A stretch of DNA of 64,000 nucleotides from Moniliella sp. 'wahieum' (Eukaryota; Basidiomycota; Moniliellomycetes; Moniliellales; Moniliellaceae), in contig RSEE01000102.1 of assembly GCA_003971905.1 (NCBI GenBank), positions 62,001-126,000 on the forward strand, given 5' to 3'. The stretch's first letter is position 1, and each line of letters opens with the position of its first letter. Position numbers and translations under genes: made by a program. Shown here in pieces: positions 1 through 11,483 of the stretch. Below the pieces are notes generated by a model that was not told where the DNA came from, did no database searches, and worked only from the letters and a program-made list of their open reading frames with translations.

Positions 1-248
1 AGCTGGTGGATAGATGTGGATGTTAGTCGTTGCAGGCCCGCCCTCGTCGAAGGCGGAGGATCAGAGAGCGGCGCCCACCGAGGGAAAGGCTCAAATCGTG
101 GCAAAGAGAGATGGGGTGGACATGTACGCCGCTGGTACCAACAAAAATGCCCATATCGCAGCTGTCTCACGTCCGGTTGGGACGCGGCCAGAGGTAAGCG
201 CTAAGCGTGTACTGCTGGGGAGAGGCGACAGGTCTATGGTCTTTACTT

Positions 249-600
249 GGTCATTCTGTAGCCGAACGGGACTGCAGCCTTGGGCCCTCGTCGGATCTGA
301 CACTGCACAGGTACCACTGGCCCTGTCAGTTCGTCATTCTATAGGCGAGCCTTACTGCCGCCTCTCGTGCCCTCGGCCTAATAGACAACTGGGCCCTGCC
401 TTCCCCACTTGGTGAGTACTAGTCATTCTTCATCCCAGCCGCGCTGCAGCCTTGTGCCCTCGAGCTGACAGTGATCAGGTGTCACTAGGTAGGCTTCTGT
501 CGCCGAACGGGACTGCAGTGTCGGGCCCTCAATCTGACAATGACCAGGTCCCACTGGCCGCTTAAGTAGGTATTCTATATAGGCGAGAGTTACGCTCACA
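249..600. repeat. Degenerate tandem repeat, about 80-100 bp unit
   Basis: Three diverged copies lie near 249-330, 422-480 and 490-560. Shared blocks include GTCATTCT, CCGAACGGGACTGCAG, GGGCCCTC, a TGACAxTGACCAGGT-like block and CCACTGGCC. Copies are partial and of unequal length. No coding capacity is convincing across them. They run straight into a second repeat family at about 600, so the whole left edge looks like a patchwork of old tandem repeats, as often found in subtelomeric or other low-constraint DNA. Telomere repeats themselves are not visible. Confidence 0.6.
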
Positions 601-766
601 ATGCTCACTTAGTCAATGTACTTCCGAGCTGGTCTGCTCTCTGGCGCTTCGCACTGAGAGAGCCACTTGTGCGCACACTAGAGACACTGGCGCCCACGCT
701 TAGTTAGTGGATGTAGTATTGCAGAGCTGGCCTGCCCTGAGGTACCTCTCTCCGAGAGCATTTCCT
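601..766 (+). repeat. Copies A and B of a ~78-bp repeat family
   Basis: Two degenerate copies of a unit built from CTTAGTTAGTCAATGTA, CCGAGCTGG, a CTGxCCTCTGGxG block and a GAGAGAGxCACTTGTG-like block. The same family recurs at 1108-1258 and 5012-5075. These two copies are more diverged than the later ones. Confidence 0.55.
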
Positions 767-840
767 CCATGTCCGTTAACACAGTTTCGGCAGTCGTATA
801 CTTTTGATCTGTCGAAAGATCTCCCACGGATGCCCTGCTC

Positions 841-906
841 TGATCGATTATCCATGATCCATGTGATCAATGCTAAGCGCTAAGCCGTAAGGCCTAAGCG
901 CTAACT
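841..906. repeat. 7-bp-periodic array (TAA spaced every 7 bp)
   Basis: TAA occurs at 874, 881, 888, 895 and 902, in units such as GCTAAGC, GCTAAGC, CGTAAGG and CCTAAGC. The preceding bases 841-861 also fall into 7-bp units (TGATCGA, TTATCCA, TGATCCA) and include one copy of the 10-mer ATCGATTATC. No gene is nearby. A two-unit copy of the same TAAGCGC motif is at 195-207. Confidence 0.7.
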
Positions 907-1107
907 GGCAACGACCGATGACCACCCCGCCCCACATTCAGTCCCCGTGTTGGGCCGAGACAGCGGTTGCGGTTGTGTGTGCGGGGGGGTGAGATACGGG
1001 TGAATCATCTTTCTGCCGCTCGCGTCCCCCGAACAAGCAATGCAACCGCAATGCACGGGCACTGGCGAACCGACGGCAGCGGATGGCTTGAAGCTTAATC
1101 GGACTGC

Positions 1108-1258
1108 ATGAATGGGTTAGCCGGCCTGCCCTCTGGTGACTCCAACAGAGAGAGTCTCTTCATTGTGCTCACGCTTAGTTAGTCAATGTACAGCCGAGCC
1201 GGCCTGTCCTCTGATGCCTCCCTCAGAGAGAGGCCTGGACCTATCAGCTCACCCTTAG
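1108..1258 (+). repeat. Copies C and D of the ~78-bp repeat family
   Basis: Two head-to-tail copies spaced 78 bp, seen from the GGCCTGCCCTCTGGTG block at about 1123 and GGCCTGTCCTCTGATG at about 1201. Both carry the CAGAGAGAG block and the CTCACxCTTAGTTA block. Copy D is very close to the isolated copy at 5012-5075, so the pair flanks the repeat-protein gene in direct orientation. Confidence 0.7.
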
Positions 1259-1270
1259 TTATATACCTAA

Positions 1271-1351
1271 CCCATTGCCTACCCCCGCCGCTTGGATCCC
1301 AAGAAGTTCGGCGGCAAGGGTGCCCGCGCTTGCCGGCAGAAGTCGTACCGC
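1271..1351 (+). pseudogene. RPS16: 3' fragment of a ribosomal protein S16 (uS9) gene
   Basis: About 25 codons in one frame match the C-terminal tail of eukaryotic RPS16: a PRR tripeptide, then DPKKFGGKGARA, then QKSYR, which is the family's invariant end. The natural stop is displaced and the frame runs on for some 17 codons. Nothing upstream resembles the rest of S16; the fragment begins abruptly next to repeat copy D. It is therefore a truncated, transposed piece of the gene's end and not a working copy. What is known: S16 is a small-subunit protein whose C-terminal tail reaches the decoding site, so the tail is extremely conserved, which is why so short a piece is recognisable. Confidence 0.75.
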
Positions 1352-2002
1352 TATAAGCTTGAAGCAGTTTTGTCCGAAGAGCGAGTAGGGATTTGCCTCG
1401 CATTATGCAATCTCATTTGAATCACTGCTTCCTGAGGCTGTTGCTGGTTCATACCGTTGTGCATTGTGGTTTTTGGTGGACCTCTTTTGAAGTTTGCATC
1501 GTACTGTAGAACAATCCAAGCACAGAACAGTGTCTGATCTTGCCCTCCTTGTCAGGGACCGCAACACAGAAACGACTGTCATCGCTCCCTGACCCCAAAG
1601 TTTAGACCCCCCGATTACATGTGCTTCAGCTCAAAAACACACTGGGATGCGCATGCTGAGGTGGTACCTGGCCTGCTGTATATGATAGGATATCCAACGT
1701 CCAATCGTACTAGCATCGAGTGCCCATATTCGCACCCACTTTCCCAACTGTGAACCCTATGCCGTGTGCGAATCGGCCAATGTTTTTTTAGAACCGCTTA
1801 GTATCATCTCTATCGCAATCTAGCGATGAGGGCTGAGACGTATCAACCATCAATTGTGGAGGGGCTCAGGGCCTGACAGAACAAAAGCGCCGGCACTGCA
1901 GCAACATTGGTGCTGTATATTTCACGAAACGAAAAGGTACTAACGAAAGCGTAGTGGAACCGGAAAAGAGAGAAAAACAGCAGGCTCATGTGAACACTGT
2001 CC
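1352..2002. other. No gene seen
   Basis: About 650 bases without a supportable reading frame, tRNA or repeat. The sequence is less GC-rich than the gene-dense part of the window. Confidence 0.5.
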
Positions 2003-4557
2003 TTACATGTTAGACCTCATACCCAGGGCCTGGGCCTGGGCCCACGCAGTATCAACCCGCTCTTGAATGTTTAGAATCTCCTTGATGACATTCTTGCGTT
2101 TCAAACGGTTGTCGTAGTCCTCAACCGGAAGAATATCAAGTGAAAGGAGAGCTTGGTTAAGAGTTCGTTCAACTTGTGGTGAGACAAAACAATCTGGTGC
2201 AAGTTGAAGTAGCCATCCGTTTTCGCATTGGCTTCGACCAAGTTGAAGTCCGAATCAGGGACACCTGGATGCTGAGAGTAAAAAAGGGCGACTGATCCGG
2301 CCTCCTTAACGCTCCAGCTGCAGAACCTCGGGACCTATAGTTGTTCCGTGACAGCATGATTGGCCATGCTAGTCAATTCGTTCTGCCACACCTTCTTTGG
2401 TTTGGTCCGACTCGAGCGCTTTGCGAGCAGCGGCAGCCTTTTGCTGTGCTTTAGATAGATCAGTGGGCCGGCTGTGGAACTTGGCACGCTGAGCAAGTGA
2501 AGGGACTGAATGTTGTGCTGGTTGCAATAACGGCGCATCATCATGAGTGCCGGGGGAATCAGTCGGTCCAGGGGTTGCGCCATGGTGTCGCTCTACAGTC
2601 GGGACAATGTTGTGCCTGGCTTCTTGACACGGGACAGCATCACGAGGATCATGCTGCCGCACACCCGCGACGGGGTGTGCAGGGAGCCAGATGCCGCAGT
2701 CGTTGCCGAACAGAAGTGGTCTTTATGGTGTGAGGAGTGGCACTTTGGGCATCAGTCATTTTGCTCTTCCACGCGGCACTCTTTTGCTTCGCGTCGGTCA
2801 ATGGCCCGTGCCCATTTTTATGCACTTCCTCAATGCCTTCATCAGTAGAAGTATTAGGCAAGGGAGGCATGGAAGCCTGCGCATTGGCCAACGATACAGC
2901 AGCCGGTTGCTGCTCAGATCGAACCTTCGCAGAGGCAATGACACGCTTATTGAAAGGGCGTTGTTGCATTTCTGATGCCTCCGCATGACTCCAGTTTGTG
3001 AATGTCCCGATCGGCATTGCTCGGGGTAGTCGGTTTCTGTTGCACTTGTTCCTCATAGGGGGTCGAAAATTGTTTTGCCTTGCGATTGGTAGGAATGTTG
3101 CGCGGCACCACTTCATTCCTCCAGGAGAAGTGGCAAAGGTATCTGACGGGACCAACATTTTTTGTGACTCGCCCATAACCGGGACTTGCTCCTGTTGTTC
3201 ATGGAGAGTTGGCGCCATAGGCTGGGAAGCGGCGGGATGGAGTGCTTCGCCACTGGATGTAACTGCACCGCCGGTGATAGCTTGCTCCTGGATTGTACTG
3301 GAGCTCGGGGTAGCTCCGTTGACGGCCCTGGCCACAACAATTCCTTGATTTCAGACGTGATAGCTGCCCAACGAAGCTTCGTCGTCCACCATGGGTGTAT
3401 TCCCGGTCCACAGATCGAGGTTGCGAAGGTTGTTCAACATATAGGAGTAAATAACATCTTTGGTGTCCCGCACCGTTGTTGCTTCCCCATTTGGGGGTGT
3501 GATCCGTGGTACAGGGAATTGCCTGGGAGCGTTCAATAGGGCTGTTAGTTATATCAACTTGGTCTTGGTCATTTATGACATCCAAAGTATATGGGACATA
3601 CAGTACGACTTGAATATCGAAGGGGCCAGAGGGTTGTGTGGCTGGTGAATTGGGTTGTTGTTTGCTAGGAGTGGCTGCCATGATGTCATGCGTAGGCTGT
3701 TTCTGGGTGGATGAGATGGCTGCCGCGGCGCCCTCCGTAACCTTCTGCTTCGCCAGGGAAGCAGTTGCGGTGGGTACCTGTACAGGAGAACCCCCTCCCC
3801 TGCGAACACTGCCAATGTCGTCGTCGCGAACGTTGCCAGGGGTGACTGCCATGATGTCATCCGTAGGGGGTTGCCGGGACGATAAGATGGCTGCCGTGGC
3901 GCCCTCCGTAACCTTCTGCTTCGCCAGGGAAGCAGTTGCGGTGGGTACCTGTACAGGAGAACCCCCTCCCCTGCGAACACTGCCAATGTCGTCGTCGCGA
4001 ACGTTGCCAGGGGTGACTGCCATGATGTCATCCGTAGGGGGTTGCCGGGACGATAAGATGGCTGCCGTGGCGCCCTCCGTAGCCTTCTGCTTCGCCAGGG
4101 AAGCAGTTGCGGTGGGTACCTGTACAGGAGAACCCCCTCCCCTGCGAACACTGCCAATGTCGTCGTCGCGAACGTTGCCAGGGGTGACTGCCATGATGTC
4201 ATCCGTAGGGGGTTGCCGGGACGATAAGATGGCTGCCGTGGCGCCCTCCGTAACCTTCTGCTTCGCCAGGGAAGCAGTTGCGGTGGGTACCTGTACAGGA
4301 GAACCCCCTCCCCTGCGAACACTGCCAATGTCGTCGTCGCGAACGTTGCCAGGGGTGACTGCCATGATGTCATCCGTAGGGGGTTGCCGGGACGATAAGA
4401 TGGCTGCCGTGGCGCCCTCCGTAGCCTTCTGCTTCGCCAGGGAAGCAGTTGCGGTGGGTACCTGTACAGGAGAACCCCTTCCCCTGTGAACACTGCCAAT
4501 GTCGTCGTCGCGAGCGTTGGCAACCACGCCAATTTTTTTCTTTGCCAATGCTCCCAT
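2003..4557 (-). CDS. Unrecognised protein with five 57-residue tandem repeats
   Basis: A protein of roughly 800 residues, function unknown. The start chosen is the ATG at 4557, giving MGALAKKKIGVV; an in-frame ATG at 4728 would add 57 residues. Order: a short basic N-terminus; five repeats of 57 residues, each starting near RDDDIGSV and containing QVPTATASLAKQK and PTDDIMAV; a middle section with RITPPNGEATTVRDTKD; a Gln/Ser-rich stretch; a Lys/Ala-rich stretch with DLSKAQQKAAAARKA; and a charged C-terminal part containing LPVEDYDNRLKRKNVIKE and ending RSNM. The frame changes several times in the non-repeat half, as in most genes here, but local composition stays protein-like to the stop at 2003. 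The repeats are nearly identical, so they are recent. No signal peptide or membrane segment was seen. It could be a lineage-specific disordered protein or a decaying gene in the repeat-rich block. Confidence 0.45.
3672..4510. repeat. 171-bp coding minisatellite, about 4.9 units
   Basis: The anchor GCCATGATGTCAT recurs at steps of 171 bp, as does the block starting CTTCTGCTTCGCCAGGG. Since 171 is a multiple of three, three reading frames stay open across the array (two minus, one plus). Units differ mainly at one codon, Val or Ala: reading from low coordinate, V, V, A, V, A. The repeated VA pairs suggest duplication of a 342-bp dimer. Confidence 0.9.
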
Positions 4558-4947
4558 CTGCGTAGTAAGATCACTGGGAGATAGAGAGGTGTAAGCCAAG
4601 GGGGCGAAGCGGGTCGGGTGACTAGCGGGTGGGATGAAGAGCGGGGGGTTGGAGTGGTGGGTGTGACCGGTCGATTTGGTCCTGCTGAACAGAGGCTTAA
4701 ATACGCCTGTGTCTCGGCGATATATCATGGTATCACCATCCACTTAGCCATCAGCACATGTATGGCTCAAGAGCGATGTTCACCTGCTAATACAAAACCT
4801 GGAAAGAACCAACAACTCCCCTGAGACAGCTGAGAACGGCGTAAGCAGAGCGTGATATATGAGGGGCGAGGGACATGAGATCTGAGACGGAGACAAAAAG
4901 CCAGGGTAACAGGAGTCGATATGGCCTTTGAAAAGCTTGAAACGCCT

Positions 4948-4953
4948 CACGTG
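4948..4953. promoter_or_regulatory. CACGTG box upstream of the repeat-protein gene
   Basis: A CACGTG hexamer 220-400 bp upstream of the two possible starts of the minus-strand repeat protein. The same box recurs in most promoters of this window. It is a bHLH (Cbf1/USF-like) binding sequence in fungi generally; binding here is inferred. Confidence 0.35.
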
Positions 4954-4970
4954 TGGGCTGCGTAGAGAGG

Positions 4971-4991
4971 GATAATCGATAAGCGCTTAGG
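4971..4991. repeat. Short 7-bp array with an ATCGATTATC motif
   Basis: Units GATAATC, GATAAGC and GCTTAGG. On the minus strand it reads TTATCGATTATC, the 12-mer found also at 22437, 24553 and 56263. Confidence 0.55.
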
Positions 4992-5011
4992 CGCTATGCA
5001 GCACTATAATG

Positions 5012-5075
5012 CAATTGCCGAGCCGGCCTGTCCTCTGGTGCCTCCCTCAGAGAGAGACACTTGTGCTCACGCTTA
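5012..5075 (+). repeat. Copy E of the ~78-bp repeat family
   Basis: A single copy, the best match to copy D at 1168-1258: GAGCCGGCCTGTCCTCTG, GCCTCCCTCAGAGAGAG and a CACTTGTGCTCACGCTTA-like end. It lies about 450 bp upstream of the repeat-protein start. Confidence 0.65.
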
Positions 5076-5929
5076 ACAGCAAGTCGAAACAGGCAAAGGG
5101 CCGGCGCAGCCGGCGCAAGGGTCGAATCACCTGAACCAGCGAGCGCCACCGATCCATTGGAGAGTGCAGGTGAACCCTAGCACTACCCTCTGACATGTAT
5201 CAGTTACGGCCTTGCTCTGGCGGGGTTAATACTGAGAAACTCTTGAGTGGTGAGTTGGGTGCGTGGTTGTGCCAGATCTTGCCATCTTCTCCCCATCTCC
5301 CATCTCCCATCGATCTTCTTTCCTCTCGCCTCTCCTCTCGCCTCTCTCTTCTCTCCTCCCTCCTCCCTCCTCATGATCTCTCTTCGCTCTCATCATAATC
5401 TTTCAAGGGTACCCCTCCTGTGTTCCCCCTTGCTCAAACCCTGATTCCGTCGCGGCTACTACCCCACTTTGGGCCCCTTGTCCTGCATTCGATATATCCC
5501 CCAAGATTAACCCATGAGCACTTACGCGTTACGAGGACTGAGTATTGAGTGATGAGTGGGGATTAGTAGGTAGTAGCGGTCAGCTTGTTCGTGTTTCCTG
5601 GAAGAAGGAACGGGGATTCGCCCTTGACCGGATGGGATCTTACCGTGTCCTGACAGGCAGATGGAGAAGAGCAGAGGGTGAGGGTGAGGCACTTGGGCCT
5701 TCGAGGTTGGCTACATTACTGGGCCGCACAGCGCCCCCTGTGGATCAGTATCAAGCCCCACTCAAGCCTGAAACCATACATGGACACCTACTCGCGCCGG
5801 CCATGGCAGGGCCGCTTGAATCCCACCCCATCCCATCCCATCCAATCCAATCCAGGTTTCAATCCAATCCAATTCGATGCAATTCGATGCAATGCAATGC
5901 AATGCGATCCGATCCAGCGTTGCTTTGGC
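5076..5929. other. Intergenic; pyrimidine tract and 7-bp arrays, no gene
   Basis: 5280-5400 is almost pure C/T on the plus strand and includes CATCTCC units at 5294-5314. 5522-5557 has TTACGCG, TTACGAG and then ACTGAGT, ATTGAGT, GATGAGT in 7-bp steps. 5828-5915 holds CCATC/CCAAT 5-mers followed by TCGATGCAAT-type repeats just past the 3' end of the dioxygenase gene. No coding region is convincing. Confidence 0.6.
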
Positions 5930-7478
5930 TCAGACCTTGGCCGCGCCAGAGGGAGGCATTGTGCCAAACATGTTCCAACCCATGGGGCCTTCTTGCAGGC
6001 TCATGGTACTGTACAGCCGTTCCGTCGGCAACGTCGCGCCGACCGCGACGGGGATGGGCAAAAAGTGCTCGGCAGTAGGATGCGCACCACGGTACTTGGG
6101 CGAATGGGTAAGACGCACAATAGCTTGCCACCGTTCGTCCGTCACCTCCGACGCGGACCCACGTCGGACGCAGCTGAGGTAGGCCCGTTGGCAGCGGGGT
6201 CGGTAGCGTTGATCGAAATGGCCTGGACAATGTCCTTGGTGAAACGAAGAAGCTACGGTACCTTTTGCGGTCCCGACGCAGCTCCAAAGCGGAACGACAT
6301 CACATCATAACTCGCGTAGGTTGTGCACGCCCATGCCGCCAGCGAAGATGCCCACGCCCTGGGCGCGAAGCGAGCGCAGCGCCTGGCCCAAGCGCAACGA
6401 AGCAAGTGGATCGTCGCTGGCCGGAAGCGTGATTTGGATCAAGGGCAGCGTAGCTGGCAGGACACTTGGCGGACCAGCCTGACCCTCGGCTGGCAACGGA
6501 CGGTCCGTGGGATAAAATGCTACTTTGGCAGGAACGAATACGCCGTGGTCCAAGCCGCGCCGGGTGGGCTGCGCACGCACCAAGTCCTTGCTTCCCAACG
6601 TGGTGAATGATTTGTTCAGCTCGTCCAGTACCAGCTTGCTCAAGCTAGCGGGGTTGTGCGAATCGAGTTGGACTTTGTACTGCATCCGGGCGAGGCGGGG
6701 AGGCAATACGTTGGTTGGTTAGCATGCAGTCTCGGGATCGCATCGCGGACAGAGAGGGAAAAAGACGGCCAAAACAGCAATCGGGGCCACGCAGAGGTAG
6801 ACAGGGGAGAGGAGGGGAAAGGTACACATAGTGGGAAGGGAAGCCGTAGTAGTCGTACACAAGGGGATTCTTCTCGTCGGTATTGACTTGAATCGTACCA
6901 GGGGATTGGGATTGCCAATGGGCCGAGATGGCTAGGAGCGCTTTGAGGGGTCCCTTGCCATTGTCATGAGCAAGACGGATTTGCTTTCCAAAGTCCGACC
7001 AGGCCTTGTACGCCGGATGGCTGTACTCAAACATGGCTTCCCGTCACAAGCAGACAAGCAAACCATCACCCAACACAACACCACACAGCACAACATAAAC
7101 AAGTTAGCCATGGGGTCCGTTCGCACCACTGCTGGGCACCAGAGAAAGCGAAAGCCAAAAGAGAGAGGGGAAGCAGACCACGTAACGTACTCGGCGGGCC
7201 GCCGTGGGAGATAAACCACACGGGGGCGATGGGGCCAGTGGGGGTGGCCATGGGGGTGAAGGTAGAGATGGAGCGGGAGGGGGGCAGGACGGCGAGGACA
7301 GCCTGGAGGAGCTCAAGAGGCGAGGAAAGCGCGCAATGACGAGGGCCAGAATGGCAGCGAGGCAGGCAGTGGCAGCCCACAGCGCGGCACGCGAGAGAGA
7401 GGGGGTGGAGGTGGAGGAGGTGGTGGTGGTGGTGGTGGAGGAGGTGGTGGTGTGGTCTGGGCGTGGGCTGCCAGCCAT
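5930..7478 (-). CDS. LigB-type extradiol ring-cleavage dioxygenase (DODA-like), membrane-anchored
   Basis: A class III extradiol dioxygenase of the DOPA 4,5-dioxygenase family, which opens catechol rings with a non-haem metal. Seen: ISHGGPP near the N-terminus (first metal His), then after an intron MFEYSHPAYKAW, SAHWQ (second ligand region), YDYYGFPSHY, RGLDHGVFVP (third His), LRLGQALRSLRAQGV, GGMGVHNLRE, a YDVMSFRFG-type segment, and a C-terminal RGAHPTAEHFLPIPVAVGA ending in PPSGAAKV. Introns at 7037-7190 (GTACGT donor) and 6680-6827 join smoothly. The start ATG at 7478 is followed by a Thr/Ser run and a hydrophobic stretch (AALWAATACLAAILALVIA), which predicts a signal-anchor; most DODA proteins are soluble. 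About four single-base breaks interrupt the frame. Substrate cannot be told; roles in the family range from pigment (betalain-type) chemistry to aromatic breakdown. Confidence 0.85.
7405..7454 (-). repeat. CCA/CAC run at the 5' end of the dioxygenase gene
   Basis: On the minus (sense) strand an A/C-only run of CCA and CCT/CCA triplets, directly after the start and coding mainly Thr/Ser. It parallels CCA runs at the 5' ends of five other genes in the window. Confidence 0.7.
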
Positions 7479-7636
7479 GGACAGGTGCGGTGGGGATGGG
7501 CGAGCCGGCGGCCACGGCTGGGAGTGGGCGTTTAAGTACGACCCGCCAAATTCCGAGCGAGATCGTCCGTCCGGCTGTCCGTTCCGGTCGGCGCGTCGGG
7601 TCGGACGTAAGGCACACGCATGTCACATGTCAATGT

Positions 7637-7642
7637 CACGTG
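7637..7642. promoter_or_regulatory. CACGTG box in the dioxygenase promoter
   Basis: About 160 bp upstream of the ATG at 7478, in a GTCACGTG context flanked by CATGTCA units in 7-bp steps (7619-7639). Confidence 0.4.
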
Positions 7643-8117
7643 TGATGCGCCCATCCCACATCACATGGCCGAGCCGTGGGGACGGTGCGAGGGCGCTATG
7701 GATGGGTGTGCTGTGATGGGGCCATGGGGCAGGTGGGTCAGGCGACATGGAGGCTACCGAGTACTTCTGTACTGAGGTAGTAGGATGCATACGCAGTATC
7801 TATACACTCACTACCAATGAAGCCAGAGCCAACAGCTGAGCCTCAGCAGAGTGGGCAGGCTGGTAGCCATCATTACGACTACTGTGGCAATCTGACTGCT
7901 CCTCTGGCCTAAACAACCCCACGCTCGAAGAGCCTACAAGTAGCCACGCCGCCAACCAACCAACGCTGGGCCAGGGCAGTAGGGCAGCGCAGCCAGTTGG
8001 TGGCATTAGCACGAGTTACTAGTTAGCTCCGAGTCCCAGCCGCGCACCGCGTGATCTGGTCCGAACCCATGCCATGCAATGATGCCATGCAATCCCACCC
8101 CACTCGCCTCGTTCAGT
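7643..8117. other. Intergenic, nothing recognised
   Basis: Lies between the upstream region of the dioxygenase gene and the 3' end of the WD40 gene, both on the minus strand. No ORF or repeat worth reporting. Confidence 0.5.
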
Positions 8118-9841
<1,724 letters not shown>

Positions 9842-9857
9842 GGGTGCGGCAGAGCGG

Positions 9858-9995
9858 AGGTGGTGGTGGTGGTAGTGGTGGTGGCGATGGGTGGTGGTGG
9901 TGTGGTGGTGGCGATGGTGGTGGTGGTGGTGGTGGTGGTGGTGTGGTGGTGGTAATGGCGGTGGTAGTAGTGGTGGCAGTGGCGGTGGTCGTCGC
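9858..9995 (-). repeat. CCA/CAC microsatellite in the MSI1 leader
   Basis: About 140 bp of CCA, CAC and CCG triplets on the sense (minus) strand, ending 17 bases before the ATG at 9841. It is the longest of the A/C-rich leader runs in the window. Confidence 0.85.
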
Positions 9996-10073
9996 CGCCA
10001 CGCCGCGTCGCGTCGCGTGCTGGCGTTCGTTCTTGGCCGCGCGCCGCTCCGCTGGCTGCAGCCAAGCGCAAGA

Positions 10074-10081
10074 TCACGTGA
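10074..10081. promoter_or_regulatory. TCACGTGA palindrome in the MSI1/TIM50 divergent promoter
   Basis: Perfect 8-bp palindrome 233 bp upstream of the MSI1 ATG (9841, minus) and 163 bp upstream of the TIM50 ATG (10244, plus), in a 402-bp shared promoter. Confidence 0.5.
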
Positions 10082-10243
10082 TGGGGTTGGGTCGGAATTG
10101 GGCGGGAATGTTCCGAGGCGGATACAGGATGGCCGCAGCGGCTCGCCGGCTACCGCCGCCGCCGCCTAACCACCTGCCTCGATCCGACAGGCGACGCGGG
10201 GACAAGCGGGGCTGCTGCGGGCTGAGCACCGCCACTGCGCCGG

Positions 10244-11483
10244 ATGCTGCCGCCTTCCACGCGCACCGCCGCTGCTGTGTGGCCCTGCGCCCGCCTGCTC
10301 CACACTTGCCCCGGCGTGCGCCCCATCCCCGTCCCCATCCCAACCGCCCCCCCCCGCTAGACCCCGGACGGCCCCCGTCGCGCTCGCTGTGCACCCGCAA
10401 AGCCCGCATCCCGCCCCCGCGCCTGCTTCCGCCGCGTCTACCCCGCCCCCTGCTTCGTCCCCCGCTCCAGGACGGCGGCGGCGGACGAGGGCAAGGTGCC
10501 GACCAAAGCGAGCTGCGGCACAGGGCGCGCGTGCGCTTTTTCCTCTGCTGTCCTCGGTGGGCATGCTGGGTATTTCGCGTATGGATTGGCCGTGCCGTAC
10601 GACGAGCAGGAGCCACGCGGTTGGTGCGGCGCGCCGTGCCTACGTGCAGAAGGAGTGGTGGTACGGTCGGCTGTACAACGCGCGCTGACCTGATGCGGGA
10701 GACGCACACGCGCCGCTGTGGGAGCAATTGCTTCCCGATCCGCTGCCGTGCCGTACGGTCGGCCGTACACCCTGGTTGTCGAGCTTGATGGCTTGCTCAC
10801 TGGAGCTGGTGGACACGCCAACACGGTTGGCGTACCGCCAAACGGCCTGGCGTCGAGTACTTTTTGCGCTACCTGAGCCAGTTTTATGAAATTGTCCTCT
10901 ACACCCACCCGCCTTCCTTGGCCGTTGCCCCGTCCTCGATGCCCTCGATCCCGACCGCCGCTTCGTGACCTACACATTGTTCAGGGAATCTTTCGCACAC
11001 TAGACGATGGACGGGTGGTCAACCTCCAAGCGCTCAACCGCGATCCTGCAAAGTCATCTTCCTCGATACCAATCCCGAGTCCATCTCGCACGTGGAGGAC
11101 ACCATGCCTTTTACTCCCCCCGTGGAAGGGGGAGCGAGAGGACCGGACTTGGTTGGGTACCTGCCCTTCTTGAGGCAGTAGCATCACACGTCCCTGACGT
11201 TTCGCCCCTTGCTCCAGGCGTACCACACGGCACCCACATCCCCACTGCCAATCTCGCTCGACCAGCATCGCCTACCAATCCTGGTGTAACGACACGAAGG
11301 AGAAGACACGGTGGCCGTGACCTTGCTACGCCCGTCGGCTCAAAGGACAACACGATCCTGTTCACTACGTGTACGATACCGAGCGCGCACGATACCCAGC
11401 CGCGTACGATGCCGACGCACAAGGCGACCGCCCAAACGGATTCCATCCGCCCCCACGCCACCGCTGTGCACTTCCTGCTGTAG
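10244..11483 (+). CDS. TIM50: TIM50, receptor subunit of the mitochondrial TIM23 translocase
   Basis: Inner-membrane protein that takes presequences from the TOM complex and gates TIM23. The ATG at 10244 opens a typical mitochondrial presequence ([20 protein letters not shown]), followed by a C9 homopolymer at which the frame changes. Then a Pro/Ala-rich linker, one hydrophobic segment (about 10540-10590), and the FCP1/NIF-like domain: TLVVELDG (the degenerate phosphatase motif typical of Tim50), WRTAKRPG-like, [48 protein letters not shown] and [13 protein letters not shown]. The frame switches several times, so the exact stop is uncertain; 11483 is the last stop consistent with the C-terminal part. 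It is divergent from MSI1 across a TCACGTGA box. Confidence 0.85.

Noticed and set aside
3638-4489. A plus-strand 283-codon frame over the minisatellite
   Set aside because: Open only because the 171-bp unit has no stop in that frame; no protein-like sequence on either side.
1118-5075. The flanking 78-bp repeats as long terminal repeats of an element
   Set aside because: Copies are under 100 bp, worn, also present outside the pair, and the gene between them has no reverse transcriptase, integrase or capsid-like motif.
6223-6263. A 27-base GT-AG segment in the dioxygenase as a micro-intron
   Set aside because: Too short for splicing, and the same kind of frame change elsewhere is explained by single-base losses.
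7204-7716. Gly/Glu/Val-rich plus-strand frame near the dioxygenase start
   Set aside because: Antisense of the dioxygenase's 5' end; low complexity only.
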